This document shows positions 45,655-58,914 of a stretch of DNA of 64,000 nt, piece by piece. Origin of the DNA: Coriolopsis trogii (lineage: Eukaryota; Basidiomycota; Agaricomycetes; Polyporales; Polyporaceae); the NCBI GenBank assembly GCA_020543525.1, contig JAHYIO010000005.1, positions 1,833,001 through 1,897,000 of the forward strand, read 5' to 3'. Each line of letters begins with the position of its first letter. Position 1 is the first letter of the stretch. The position numbers and the translations under genes were made by a program. The notes under the pieces are model-generated. The model had not been told where the DNA came from. It saw only the letters and a program-made list of their open reading frames with translations, and made no database searches.

Positions 45655-48600
45655 AACTCTGTGCAGTGACCAGGCTAGGGTGGCAAGAACATTGTGCGTA
45701 GGCAGAACATGCAAGAATATCAACACTATGCAGGGACCAAGCAAGGGTGGCAAGAATATCAACACTGTGCGGTAAGCAGGCGAGGGTAGTGAGAACACTG
45801 TGCTTAGGCAGAATATGCAAGAATGTCGACACTGTGCGGTGAGCAGGCGAGGGTGGTGAGAACACTGTGCTTAGGCAGAATATGCAAGAATATCAACTCT
45901 GTGCAGTGACCAAGCAAGGGTGGCAAGAATATCAACACTGTGCGGTAAGCAGGCGAGGGTAGTGAGAACACTGTGCTTAGGCAGAATATGCAAGAATGTC
46001 GACACTGTGCGGTGAGCAGGCGAGGGTGGTGAGAACACTGTGCTTAGGCAGAATATGCAAGAATATCAACTCTGTGCAGTGACCAAGCAAGGGTGGCAAG
46101 AATATCAACACTGTGCGGTAAGCAGGCGAGGGTGGTGAGAACACTGTGCTTAGGCGGAATATGCAAGAATATCCACTCTGTGCGGTGAGCAGGCAAGAGT
46201 GGCGAGAATATTGTGCTTAGGCGGAATATGCAAGAATATCAACTCTGTGTGGTCAGCAGGCGAGGGTGGCGAGAATATTGTGCTTAGGCGGAATATGCAA
46301 GAATATCAACTCTGTGCGGTGACCAAGCAAGGGTGGCAAGAATATTGTGCTTAGGCGGAATATGCAAGAATATCAACTCTGTGCGGTGACCAAGCAAGGG
46401 TGGCAAGAATATTGTGCTTAGGCGGAATATGCAAGAATATCAACTCTGTGCGGTGACCAAGCAAGGGTGGCAAGAATATTGTGCTTAGGCAGAATATGCA
46501 AGAATATCAACTCTGTGGGGTGACCAAGCAAGGGTGGCAAGAATATTGTGCTTAGGCGGAATATGCAAGAATATCAACTCTGTGGGGTGACCAAGCAAGG
46601 GTGGCAAGAATATCAACACTGTGCGGTAAGCAGGCGAGGGTGGCGAGAATATTGTGCTTAGGCGGAATATGCAAGAATATCCACTCTGTGCGGTGAGCAG
46701 GCGACGGTGGTGAGAACACTGTGCTTAGGCAGAATATGCAAGAATATCAACTCTGTGCGGTGACCAAGCAAGGGTGGCAAGAATATCAACACTGTGCGGT
46801 AAGCAGGCGAGGGTGGTGAGAACACTGTGCTTAGGCGGAATATGCAAGAATATCCACTCTGTGCGGTGAGCAGGCAAGAGTGGCGAGAATATTGTGCTTA
46901 GGCGGAATATGCAAGAATATCAACTCTGTGTGGTCAGCAGGCGAGGGTGGCGAAAATATTGTGCTTAGGCGGAATATGCAAGAATATCAACTCTGTGCGG
47001 TGACCAAGCAAGGGTGGCAAGAATATTGTGCTTAGGCGGAATATGCAAGAATATCAACTCTGTGGGGTGACCAAGCAAGGGTGGCAAGAATATTGTGCTT
47101 AGGCGGAATATGCAAGAATATCAACTCTGTGGGGTGACCAAGCAAGGGTGGCAAGAATATCAACACTGTGCGGTAAGCAGGCGAGGGTGGTGAGAACACT
47201 GTGCTTAGGCAGAATATGCAAGAATATCCACTCTGTGCGGTGACCAAGCAAGGGTGGCGAGAACATTGTGCTTAGGCGGAATATGCAAGAATATCAACTC
47301 TGTGTGGTCAGCAGGCGAGGGTGGCGAGAATATTGTGCTTAGGCGGAATATGCAAGAATATCAACACTGTGCGGTGACCAAGCAAGGGTGGCGAGAACAT
47401 TGTGCTTAGGCGGAATATGCAAGAATATCCACTCTGTGCGGTGAGCAGGCGAGGGTGGCGAGAATATTGTGCTTAGGCAGAATATGCAAGAATATCCACT
47501 CTGTGCGGTGAGCAGGCGACGGTGGTGAGAACACTGTGCTTAGGCAGAATATGCAAGAATGTCGACACTGTGCGGTGAGCAGGCGAGGGTGGTGAGAACA
47601 CTGTGCTTAGGCAGAATATGCAAGAATATCAACTCTGTGCGGTGACCAAGCAAGGGTGGCAAGAATATCAACACTGTGCGGTAAGCAGGCGAGGGTGGTG
47701 AGAACACTGTGCTTAGGCAGAATATGCAAGAATGTCGACACTGTGCGGTGAGCAGGCGAGGGTGGTGAGAACACTGTGCTTAGGCAGAATATGCAAGAAT
47801 ATCAACTCTGTGCGGTGACCAAGCAAGGGTGGCAAGAATATCAACACTGTGCGGTAAGCAGGCGAGGGTGGTGAGAACACTGTGCTTAGGCAGAATATGC
47901 AAGAATATCCACTCTGTGCGGTGAGCAGGCGAGGGTGGTGAGAACACTGTGCTTAGGCGGAATATGCAAGAATGTCGACACTGTGCGGTGAGCAGGCGAC
48001 GGTGGTGAGAACACTGTGCTTAGGCAGAATATGCAAGAATATCAACTCTGTGCAGTGACCAAGCAAGGGTGGCAAGAATATCAACACTGTGCGGTAAGCA
48101 GGCGAGGGTGGTGAGAACACTGTGCTTAGGCAGAATATGCAAGAATGTCGACACTGTGCGGTGAGCAGGCGAGGGTGGTGAGAACACTGTGCTTAGGCAG
48201 AATATGCAAGAATATCAACTCTGTGCGGTGACCAAGCAAGGGTGGCAAGAATATCAACACTGTGCGGTAAGCAGGCGAGGGTGGTGAGAACACTGTGCTT
48301 AGGCGGAATATGCAAGAATATCCACTCTGTGCGGTGAGCAGGCGAGAGTGGCAAGAATATTGTGCTTAGGCGGAATATGCAAGAATATCAACTCTGTGTG
48401 GTCAGCAGGCGAGGGTGGCGAGAATATTGTGCTTAGGCAGAACATGTAAGAATGTCGACACTGTGCGGTGAGCAGGCGAGGGTGGTGAGAACACTGTGCT
48501 TAGGCAGAATATGCAAGAATGTCGACACTGTGCGGTGAGCAGGCGAGGGTGGTGAGAACACTGTGCTTAGGCAGAATATGCAAGAATGTCGACACTGTGC

Positions 48601-49800
48601 GGTGAGCAGGCGAGGGTGGTGAGAACACTGTGCTTAGGCAGAATATGCAAGAATGTCGACACTGTGCGGTGAGCAGGCGACGGTGGTGAGAACACTGTGC
48701 TTAGGCAGAATATGCAAGAATATCAACTCTGTGCGGTGACCAAGCAAGGGTGGCAAGAATATTAACACTGTGCGGTAAGCAGGCGAGGGTGGTGAGAACA
48801 CTGTGCTTAGGCAGAATATGCAAGAATATCAACTCTGTGCGGTGACCAAGCAAGGGTGGCAAGAATATCAACACTGTGCGGTAAGCAGGCGAGGGTGGTG
48901 AGAACACTGTGCTTAGGCGGAATATGCAAGAATATCCACTCTGTGCGGTGAGCAGGCGAGAGTGGCAAGAATATTGTGCTTAGGCGGAATATGCAAGAAT
49001 ATCAACTCTGTGTGGTCAGCAGGCGAGGGTGGCGAGAATATTGTGCTTAGGCAGAACATGTAAGAATGTCGACACTGTGCGGTGAGCAGGCGAGGGTGGT
49101 GAGAACACTGTGCTTAGGCAGAATATGCAAGAATGTCGACACTGTGCGGTGAGCAGGCGAGGGTGGTGAGAACACTGTGCTTAGGCAGAATATGCAAGAA
49201 TATCAACTCTGTGCAGTGACCAAGCAAGGGTGGCAAGAATATCAACACTATGCGGTAAGCAGGCGACGGTGGTGAGAACACTGTGCTTAGGCAGAATATG
49301 CAAGAATGTCGACACTGTGCGGTGAGCGGGCGACGGTGGTGAGAACACTGTGCTTAGGCAGAATATGCAAGAATATCAACTCTGTGCGGTGACCAAGCAA
49401 GGGTGGCAAGAATATCAACACTGTGCGGTAAGCAGGCGAGGGTGGTGAGAACACTGTGCTTAGGCAGAATATGCAAGAATGTCGACACTGTGCGGTGAGC
49501 AGGCGAGGGTGGTGAGAACACTGTGCTTAGGCAGAATATGCAAGAATATCAACTCTGTGCAGTGACCAAGCAAGGGTGGCAAGAATATCAACACTGTGCG
49601 GTAAGCAGGCGAGGGTGGTGAGAACACTGTGCTTAGGCGGAATATGCAAGAATATCCACTCTGTGCGGTGACCAAGCAAGGGTGGCGAGAACATTGTGCT
49701 TAAGCAGAACATGCAAGAATATCAACTCTGTGGGGTGACCAGGCGAGAGTGACAAGAATGTCAACACTATGCAGTGACCAAGCAAGTATATCAGGCTGTA
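45655..49800. repeat. Minisatellite of 39- and 67-bp units
   Basis: About 4.1 kb of tandem repeats. The short unit (39 bp) runs AAGAATATCAAC...GGGTGGC. The long unit (67 bp) adds 28 bp, GAGAACACTGTGCTTAGGCA plus GAATATGC. Units alternate in higher-order patterns of 67, 106 and 39 bp, with variants ATCAACT, ATCCACT and GTCGACA at one position. About sixty units are present, estimated by length. Open frames of 60-71 codons inside it are by-products of the repeat. Confidence 0.92.
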
Positions 49801-50324
49801 GCTATTGCCACCATCGTAACTTTTGCAGGCAGCGTCTGTACACAACTCTGTACATGGTGGTGAGAAACACAAATTGCTTTGACATTGGTATGTGCCGCAG
49901 GGCAAAGCTAGCAGCCACAACTTAGCCCGTACCTGCACTGCATGTGGCTTGGGCGTCTATCGCCGGACCGGCATTACAAAGCCGGAGCCGCCTCAGGATG
50001 CTCCCAAGCCGCGGCTTGCAGACCGAGCCGGGCCTTGCAAGTCACTAACATTGACGACCTAGTACGTCGCGGCATACTACCGGATGTCAGCAAGCGACCC
50101 AAGACAACCCGCTCCCAAACCGTGCTCCCAAACGCAATCTCTGACGAGCGAGAGAAGTCGCTCATCGGCCTTAGCATGGCGTTTCACTGCAACAGTCGGG
50201 CCATCCGCCCCGCACCGATCCGCGATAGATAGGGCATCAAGTCTGCCACGTATACTACACATCGAAGAATGTTCATAGGAAAGCAGCTACGTTTCGAGAT
50301 CTCCCTACAAACCTCAAACATATC
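49801..50324. other. Unique sequence after the minisatellite
   Basis: Returns to unique sequence. An open frame at 49942-50232 on + and an antisense one cannot be linked to any family. Confidence 0.4.
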
Positions 50325-53300
50325 TCAAGCCTCCCATGGTGACTGCTGGAAATTGAGCCACAGCCCTGTAGGAGGCGGAGAGAGTGAGATTGACAACGTT
50401 GACAACACAGTGATACACAACCATATTACTGACTCTTGTACATCCGGATGCAGACTGAAGTCGTAGGGTTTCGTGCGAGCCTCCAGGTCTTCTTTCTGTA
50501 TCGGCCTGAGGCTATTGTACCAGGCGGGGTTGTAAGCGTTCACCGGGAGTCCTACGACGGCCCGAGTGGCGGACTGATCAGTGGATAGGTAACGGAGGCG
50601 TGGTGCCGAACCGCGTTTACTACCCGCGCCGGCCCTCTTGCGCCATCTTCGATGTAAAGCATCAAGAGCATGGAGGAACCTCGTAACATCAGGGTGCCGC
50701 CAAGGTTTCTGCAGGACGCGATAGCGAGTGAAAGGGGCGTCGACGTCTTCCTCATCTGAACTCATGCCATCAACTCCAAGCTTCTTGATGATCCAACGAT
50801 GCTTCTTCGTCAAACGGTAGTGGCTAGCGATTCTGTACCGACGTTGAAATAACTGGTGATCGTTGATGTCTTCAGTTACAAAGCACCGCGAGAGTCATGA
50901 CTCACCGAGTACTTCCTCTGATATCGACTGTGAAACTTGCTCATGTCTTCGTTGCTGCGAGCGGTCGCCTTACCCTTCCCCTTCGCAGAGCGGATAGCAT
51001 TCGCCCCATGATCCGGCGCGAACCAAACGGAATTGGGGTTGCGATCATCAGACGTTCTCGGACGTGCCCTCGTAGAACTCGAAGCTTCGCCATCGTCCGC
51101 AGGGTCCTCAGAGTCAGACGCTGTTCGTTCCACACCGTACCGCTCGTAGTGACGCTGAAGGGTGCGAAAATGGGCTTTGAACATCTTGGCGATTTGCTTG
51201 CGATCTTTGCACGTATGTTGAGCAATCTGGAGGAAATCAGAGACGAAGACATTCGTCGCCGATTTGTTCCACGGGGAAGCGGCCGTGCCATGTATGTCGA
51301 TGCGGAATCGCTTTGCAGTATAACACTCGCCTTCTTTGCGGTCGAATCCACGCACTTCAGCAGGGGTTGCGATACATCGTCTGGGGAACGGAGAAGTCTT
51401 GTCACCCCTCCGCAAGAGACGCAGAGCGTGTGCCTGTACGTCTGACTGAAAGAACATAATCAGGGGACGTAAGTTTATAATACGGAGTAACTCACCGCAA
51501 GTTTGTTGCGTTGAAGAGATCTCGGTCGCGCGGGCTCAGTGAGCTTCTCGTGTTCCTCGACGTCACCATCGTATTCTTCCCCGCCATCGGCGCTGCCGCC
51601 GTCGCTGCCGTCGTGCTCGTCATCGACTTGACGACGACGACGCTGCTTATTGTGGGACGTTCCTGAGCTGGTCCGATTGTTCGAGTTCGGTGGATTGTTC
51701 TGGGTGAGACGACGGATCTCTGTCGATAATCCATCGACGGCAACCGCCAAGCGAGATACATCTCCCTTGCTGGCTGGCTAATGTACAAAGTTAGCTAGCG
51801 ATCGTAAGACAGCATGAGTTGTGCGTACAAGTCGCTGCGCGGATGGATGTGTGCTACCGACCGGAGAGGAACTCGAGTTGTTCGACCTGTGAGGAGGAGG
51901 AGGAGGAGAAGGAGGAGGAGGAGGAGGAGAAGGAGGAGGAGGACGAGGAGGGAGACCATTCGGTGAATGAGAAACATTCAGAGGAGCCGTTGTCGGAGGA
52001 CGAGGGGGACCGCTGTTTGGCGCACGCGAAGGGCCACTGTTCGGCGGACGAGAGGGACCACTGTTCGGCGGACGAGAGAGACCACTGTTTGGCGGACGAG
52101 AGGGACCACTGTTCGGCGGACGAGAGAGACCACTGTTTGGCGGACGAGAGGGACCACTGTTCGGCGGACGAGAGGGACCACTATTCAGTACACGAGGGGG
52201 ACCAGCGCTATTCAGAGGAGGGGCGTTTGTCTGTCGAGGCGGGGCGGTGTATGGTGTATGGGGAGTGGCCTTGTTAGGTGAACGTGCGGATGTACTCGGC
52301 GTGACCGGATGCATAGGGAGCTCCGGTGGTGTTGAACGTCGTGATGTAGGCTCATAGTTAGATAATGGAGAATCAGATGGGTCAATAGGAGGGAGTGACT
52401 TCTTCCTTGCTGGTGAACGGCGCGGAGTTCCGTCTTGCGTAGGAGCAGCAGGAGAGGGACGCTGAGCGCTGTGCTGATGCGCCGAAGGAGAGCGCAGCGC
52501 ATCAGACTCCTCATCTGAGTCAGGAGGCTCCCTCTTGACAACAACACTGGCTTGGCGTGGAGTAACCGTACCACGACTAGAATCGTTGGAAACATCTGCT
52601 TTCTTCCGCTTGACGGCACGCCTAACAGACTCGTGCCTAGTAGGACTAGAAGGTTCCGGCTTAACGACAGGATCCGAAGGTACATGGCGTTCGCGCGCGT
52701 TTGGTCGCGGGCTTGCGGACGATACGGCCGGTGGAATGTTCCGTGTCGGCCGAGAGTGCGGTGAATGTGCTTGAGACCGTGTTTGCCCTTTTGCTCGCGG
52801 TGTCGAGGGCTTACCGGCCTTGATGCGTACTAGCTTGAAATTGATAGTGGCGATCGGCTCGACGGGTCCAGATTCATACGTCGACGATTGTCTGAGTGGC
52901 TTGATCGACGATCCTGCAGCGGCGGAGGGGACATTGGAGGCTGAGCTCACATACAAATCATCTATATCCATCACGTCCCTGTCGTGCTGGAGATGGCCGC
53001 TACTATGCTGAGGAGACTCCTGGTCATTCGATTGAGATTGGGGCGCTGTAGTCCCATGACGCGCGCCATCCTTGCCTTTTCCGCCATCACAACCGTTTGA
53101 CTGACCAGCAGACTTGATAAGTGTCAGACACATCATGATGCAGGCTGTGGAAGGGAACTCACATCGCTACTACCCGGAGGAGCCGCCTGCGTCATCGGGT
53201 CTGTGCCCTGGTGCGCCAGATTTTGCGGACTGTCCTTCCCTGACCTCGGAGTGGGGTCTACAGGCGTAGAAGTAGACGGCACGGGTATGAACTTGGCAAG

Positions 53301-56300
53301 GGGTATGGTATTGGCAGGAGCGGTGGGTGACTGAGCAAGTTCCCCACCCGGGAAGACAGATTGTAGGGTCGACTTGGCGGAACTGAGCCAAGATCCACCT
53401 AGCTGACGAAGGGTACCGATGCCCATCACAGCAGTCTGGCGTGGAGTCGTAGACTGTGCAGACCCGGATACCGTGTGATTACTTGAAGAGCGCATGTCTA
53501 CATGATTGGCTTCCTTGGAGATCTCCGTCGTGGATGTCGTGGTGTCACCGTTCAGTGAGGCATCTTTCCCTAACGGCATCTGATGATCACCGGGATTGTT
53601 GTTCGCAGGTGTACTGAGGATCTTGTGCATCTGTGTGCCTGTCAGAATCAATCCCGCGCCTACGGGGAACGCGCACTCACATCAGTCGCACCGTCTCCTG
53701 ATACGTTGTCCAAAGCTGTCGCATCTTTGCCTTGCTTCTTCTGCATGGCCTCAGGCGATAGAGACGGTGGGTGGATGGCTGATGCGTTTGCATGTATAGC
53801 CCTTGGCGTCGGCGATCGCGATCCATGCTGCTCAGCAGGAGTCATTCGCAACCCCTCTGCGTGGACGTTCACTTGGCTGGTGCCTCTCGGTGTGGACGAT
53901 CGAGAATCAGAAAGCACGACGTCCATCTCAACTTCATCGCACTCGACCTCTGAGGGAACGTCGCCATGTTCCTCGGGATCCTGATGATAAGATATGAGAA
54001 CGACCTTGGAACAAGCATGTCTCATCATCCTACCTCAGCTTCGTCCGGAGGACGTGGCGTCCCGTCATCTTCGTCTTCGGATGCTAGCTCGAGCTCCGAG
54101 TCTTGTTCCATGAAACCATCACTGCTGCCGTCTTCAAATGGGATGCGCCGGGCGTCCTTCGTACCTGCTCTGGCATCCCTCTCCGAGTTCGGCACACTGC
54201 CGTCACTATCATGACCTCGTTCCGACGGGTCAACTGCGTCAGTCGGATGGTCCATCGTATTGGAGAGGTCATGAACCATGTTCGTCTGAACGCTGTCCTG
54301 GATGGGTAGAGTGGCATTAGGGGAGATTTTGTTGGCACCCTCTCGAGGCCCTCGGACGAAGACATTATCTTGAGATTGAACCATCAGCAGTTAACAAGAC
54401 GCCAAATAGCGAGACAGCTCACTCGTATCAGCGGTGGAAGGTGTATTGCAGCTCGATGCATCCACAGCACCGCGAGGCTCGGACTTTGGAAAGGAATTGC
54501 AGTTCCGAGTCGCATCAGGGACGGCGCTCATGGGCTCGTCGACGGGACTGCCTGGATGAGACGCTCCATTGATAGGGGCGTCGTGGCGCTGCTGTGGGTG
54601 GGGGCTGGAGATGAACTCGTGGGCGGGACTGCCTGGCTGGGACGGTTCGCCAACAGAGACATCGTTGAGCTGCCGTGCGTGAGGGCCGGTCATAGACGCG
54701 TCGGCGGGACTGCCTGGCTGGGACGGTTCGCCGATAGAGACATCGTTGGGCTGCCGTGCGTGAGGGCCGGACATGGACGCGTCGGCAGGACTGCCTGGCC
54801 GAGACGCTGCGTGAGGGCCGGACATGGACGCGTCGGCAGGACTGCCTGGCTGGGATGGTTCGCCGACAGAGACATCGTTGGGCTGCCGTGCGTGAGGGCC
54901 GGTCATAGACGCGTCGGCGGGACTGCCTGGCCGAGACGCTGCGTGAGGGCCGGACATGGACGCGTCGGCAGGACTGCCTGGCTGGGATGGTTCGCCGACA
55001 GAGACATCGTTGGGCTGCCGTGCGTGAGGGCCGGTCATAGACGCGTCGGCGGGACTGCCTGGCCGAGACGCTGCGTGAGGGCCGGACATGGACGCGTCGG
55101 CAGGACTGCCTGGCTGGGATGGTTCGCCGACAGAGACATCGTTGGGCTGCCGTGCGTGAGGGCCGGTCATAGACGCGTCGGCGGGACTGCCTGGCCGAGA
55201 CGCTGCGTGAGGGCCGGACATGGACGCGTTGGCAGGACTGTCTGGCTGGGACGGTTCGCCGACCGGGGTGTCGTTGGGCTGCTGTGCGCGAGGGCCTGAC
55301 ATGGACGTGTCGGTGGGACTGCCTGGCTGGGACGGTTCATCGACGGAGACATCGTTGGGCTGCTGTGCGTGAGGGCCGGTAATAGACTCGTTGGTAGCAT
55401 GGCCTGGCTGGGATAGTCCATGGACAGAGGCAACGTTGAGCTGTTGTGAGTGAGGACGCTGGGGGTCGCCGAAAGAGAGAGCTGGAGGCGCAGCCCGAGA
55501 AGGCCCAAGCGAGGTGTGCTGGGCCTCGCGGCTCATCGTGAATGTGAACTCCTTGTATGGGAATCCGTCGTCCTCGGCCCCGATCTCCTCGTCTTCGTCG
55601 TCCTTCGCCCCGATCTCCTCGTCTTCGTCGTCCTCGGCCCCGATCTCCTCGTCTTCGTCGTCCTCGGCCCCGATCTCCTCGTCTTCGTCGTCCTCGGCCC
55701 CGATCTCCTCGTCCTCGTCGTCCTTGGCCCCGATCTCCTCGTCCTCGTCGTCGATGCCCATCTCCTCGTCTTCATACACCACAGCCTCGCCTTCGTAACC
55801 CGTCTCCTCACCTTCGTAACCCGTCTCCTCACCTTCGTAATTCGTCCCCTCGCCTTCATCGTCCATACGGACGTCATTAGCCGGTCTCGTCTCCTTGCAA
55901 CCCATGCCGTGATCGTTTATCAGCTGTTGAACCTTCTCGTTGACATGACCGCTCTTGGCTAACTCCATGAGTTCATGCAGGAATTCGTCCTTTGAAGGAC
56001 CAGCAAAACGCCTCTTCTTGTTCACTCCTGCGAACTGATCGCGCTCCTCCATGGCTTTCGTACGCGCCCGCATGCGAAGACGATCTCTATACGTCATGTA
56101 AGATTGTCGGGATGGACCTTCCGGTGGTTCATCCTCCACATCGGACATGTCCCCTGTCTCTTCGTTGTCTGGGGTGAAACGTTACTGAGAAGAACGATGA
56201 TGGATGGACAAAGCGGTACGTACGGTCGTTGTGCCCTTGATCTACTGTAGACGTGTTCTCTGCCTCACTGTCCTCTTCATCTCTCGCATTGCGTTTCTTC

Positions 56301-56628
56301 CTTGAACCTTGACAAAGCATCAGACACTACTGTTCGATAGCGGCTGTAAACACTAACCTGTACGCGCGGGACCCTGGGCTGCGTAGCCGCTTGACGCGCG
56401 CCCTTCTTGAGTGTTGACACGCGTAGCGGATCCTGGCATTATTTCAGCTTGTTCTGTGCGTCGACAGTTAGCTGAGAAAGCACATATATGTATTGTTGCG
56501 AGGCTCACCATGTACTGAGTGCTCGTCACCGGAGCGATCTTGACTGTCTATTGATAGCCCGAGGGTCAATAAGCCATGGATACATGCAAAGTTCAGGCTT
56601 CTTCCGTACCCAGAGAGGGCTCATTCAT
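50325..56628 (-). CDS. Large low-complexity protein with conserved C-terminal block
   Basis: Twelve exons fit on minus. The first five are 56610-56628, 56509-56547, 56358-56453, 56224-56307 and 54423-56168; exon 6 is 54034-54368. The remaining exons begin DPEEHGD, MHKILST, SAGQSNG, ASKGDVS, SDVQAHA and LFQRRYR, all in phase. Most of the ~1,700 residues are Ser/Pro/Asp-rich with three tandem repeats. The last two exons hold a folded-looking part: RCIATPAEVRGF, TAASPWNKSATNVFV, a Lys/Arg helix, RYRIASHYRLTKKHRW, GVDGMSSDEEDVD, KPWRHPDVTRFL and GLPVNAYNPAWYN. This block resembles multi-copy proteins of unknown function in mushroom genomes, some near transposons. The stop at 50325 could instead be a further spliced exon. 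Function unknown. Confidence 0.6.
52010..52195 (-). repeat. Coding 24-bp tandem repeat
   Basis: About eight copies encode an octapeptide NSGPSRPP with Leu/Pro variants, inside the proline-rich exon of the large gene. Confidence 0.85.
54690..55300 (-). repeat. Coding 132-bp tandem repeat
   Basis: Copies begin at about 54821, 54953, 55085 and 55217 with a constant 132-bp period and near identity. Each encodes 44 residues rich in GSPADASM and RQPNDVSVGEPSQ. Flanking degenerate copies extend to about 55430. Confidence 0.85.
55570..55765 (-). repeat. Coding 30-bp acidic repeat
   Basis: Six copies encode IGAEDDEDEE with Lys in two copies, forming a strongly acidic tract. Confidence 0.85.
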
Positions 56629-57716
56629 CGTTAAGAACTGTTCGTCGAGATGTGTTTTTGCTCGCTGTTGTTAACGCGACGGTTGGGTCGAGGATATGTC
56701 AGAGGGATGGAAGAAAGCGAGTCGGATCCGCGGTTTGCACGACCATTGTGCCACTCATCAGCATGAGGCGAAAGCAGACAAAGGAACTGTGACATGTTGG
56801 AGGACGGCGGCGCTAACGATTGTGCACGCATGTTGGTTGGTGCAGGTGTATATCGCAGCAAATGAGGAGTTGGATCCCGACACCGATGAGAGAGCACAGT
56901 GACAAGGTTGTCGACCGACGCCGATGCAGTTTTCACACCCCTGGTCGCTTAGCGCGCGTCATCGCATGTAAATTCCTCCTCCCGATTAACTCGGAAATGT
57001 AGAACGGGCGTTCCGGACAACTTTGCTCTGAATTGTCGGTTCAATCAAGACTCGGCTCAAATCCATGAATGCCGGTCTTGAAACCATCGATATGTGCTTC
57101 GATTGCTGCTCACAAGGTCCAACAGTCTCTACAACCAGAACCGAATCCGTCTAGGCCAACTTACACAGTCACAGTCACGACTGACAAGACACATGATTTT
57201 CCTGCATCACGATAAAGTATACCAGCCTTCTCCCAGGCGAGCCCATGCCTTGCCAGGTGATATGATAATAACAAACATACAGGGGTACAATCAACATGGT
57301 ATCCTTCCTGGTATCGCATTCACCGGTAGTCGCTCATAGAAGCAGGCTTCATGAGCGTACGCTGAGCCTTCGTCATTTGGGTCGTTTCTTGGGGTCCGTA
57401 GATGAGTCAACAAGGATCTTTTCGGAAGTTCGGTGTTCTCAGGCTCAGTACCCCGCCAGGCACCGGTGACATGCGAGGAGAGAAGTCCAGTGTTGATGTC
57501 CAGAGACGACGAGCGACGAACCTCTTCGATCCATCATCATTGCATGGGACTTTGAATCTAGCATCCTACCCCGACTTCCGGTAACTTTGTCTCCCTAGGC
57601 CGCAGACTTGCGCCTCTTGGAGTCGTACGCGGCCTGCAGTCTTCGAATGAGGCGGCGCCGCACTATTGGCTGTTGATTCATATGTAGGTCGCGACAGGAT
57701 GTAGATCCAACGATGA
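56629..57716. other. Intergenic, no gene seen
   Basis: Upstream of the large minus-strand gene. Short open frames only. Confidence 0.5.
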
Positions 57717-58082
57717 GTGAAGTGCCCTGAGGGTTGTCGTAGAACACGGTTTGTCCCAGAGAAGCCTGCCAACGGGGAGAAAGGACAGTATGGGTATGTG
57801 CGCAAGCCAGAAGAAAAGCCGAAGCGTGTCAGGAAGAAATGCGAACGGAGAGCTCGAGCTCGTCGCCGGATCATGGACGCTGCGACTGCACGACAGAATG
57901 CCGGTGAAGAGAAGATGGAGGACGAGGAGGAATGGCAGATTCGAGAAGGCACGAACCTGTTTCCTCATGGGCAAAGCGGAAAGCTGACGAAGAGGAATGC
58001 CCCAATAAGAGATCACGGCCAAGGCGAGTTTGTTGCCCTACTATTGCAGTCAACCTCTACTCATGCTACGCACGACGATTAA
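57717..58082 (+). CDS. Possible exon of a basic hypothetical protein
   Basis: 121-codon frame with a Lys/Arg-rich helix-like centre (KPKRVRKKCERRARARRR) and an acidic end (EEKMEDEEEWQIREG). Composition is protein-like, but no splice partners or family are recognised, and the antisense frame is also open. Weak call. Confidence 0.3.
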   Translation: MKCPEGCRRTRFVPEKPANGEKGQYGYVRKPEEKPKRVRKKCERRARARRRIMDAATARQNAGEEKMEDEEEWQIREGTNLFPHGQSGKLTKRNAPIRDHGQGEFVALLLQSTSTHATHDD

Positions 58083-58914
58083 ATAGGAGCGACCGATACT
58101 AGGCGTTTTCACACACTATAAGCGGTCTGGACCATGACCTCGGCGTGCTTGACACCACTGTCCGTTGATAGGGCCGGTCTTCTTGAGTCCTTCGATTGCC
58201 AACGATAACATGTGCGAGCATCATCGGATTTGCCATGGCCATTGCATCCGTGTCCATCCCAGGCGTGCCGTTTGTGGGTATCATCTTCATGTTGGGGTCG
58301 AAGGGGTCGCCGTTCGTGATGCTGTCATTATGCACTTCCTACGATAGGGTGAGATCGCCGGGCATAGTTGTCGGGGAGATTGTGGCGCGTTGCTGCTTTG
58401 GACGGAGGGGAAGGAGTTGTGCATTGCCGCCAGATGTGCAAAGGTGGTTATTCAACGATCTACGGAGGTGGAATCAGCGCGAAGTTATCGAATGATAGAC
58501 GGGGGGCTAATGACTTATTGAGGCTGAACATCTCTTGGGATTCCTCCAGCAGGTAGTTGGTAATTGCCGCAGGCGACTCCGATTTGGCCGTAGTACCAGA
58601 GAATGAGCTTGCATGAGAACGACGCCTTCCTGGGCACTTAGGGGAGACAGATAGGCGAACAGACCCAGAGCTGAGAGGAGAGCAGGTGCATAGTGTCGGG
58701 GCAATGGACCAGAATATCCAGTAGTGCGTCAAGCAGGGGTGATATCTCAGATTTTAGGAGACAGCCGAGATATTCGAGTCTCCGACTCGGCACCAACAAA
58801 CTAAACAGAGATAGAAAGACACCGAAGAGTGAGCGATCCAAGATAGCAATCCCAGGTAGTGCTCATACGAAACGTCAAGCCACAATTACGCCAGACAGAC
58901 CAAAACTCGGAAGA
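58083..58914. other. No confident gene
   Basis: Overlapping short frames on both strands. The minus frame 58099-58335 is Met/Asn/Pro-rich and could be an exon, without further support. Confidence 0.35.

Noticed and set aside
45655..49800. Open frames of 60-71 codons on minus and a CRISPR-like look of regular repeats
   Set aside because: The frames are identical by-products of the tandem units, with no start or splice context. Units are contiguous without unique spacers, and the genome is fungal.
51819..52281. Plus-strand frames rich in Glu or Arg/Thr opposite the Pro-rich exon
   Set aside because: Antisense reflections of the 24-bp coding repeat; the minus frame has splice structure and continuity.
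54370..55962. Plus-strand frames of 309 and 170 codons
   Set aside because: Antisense of the 132-bp and 30-bp repeats of the minus-strand gene.
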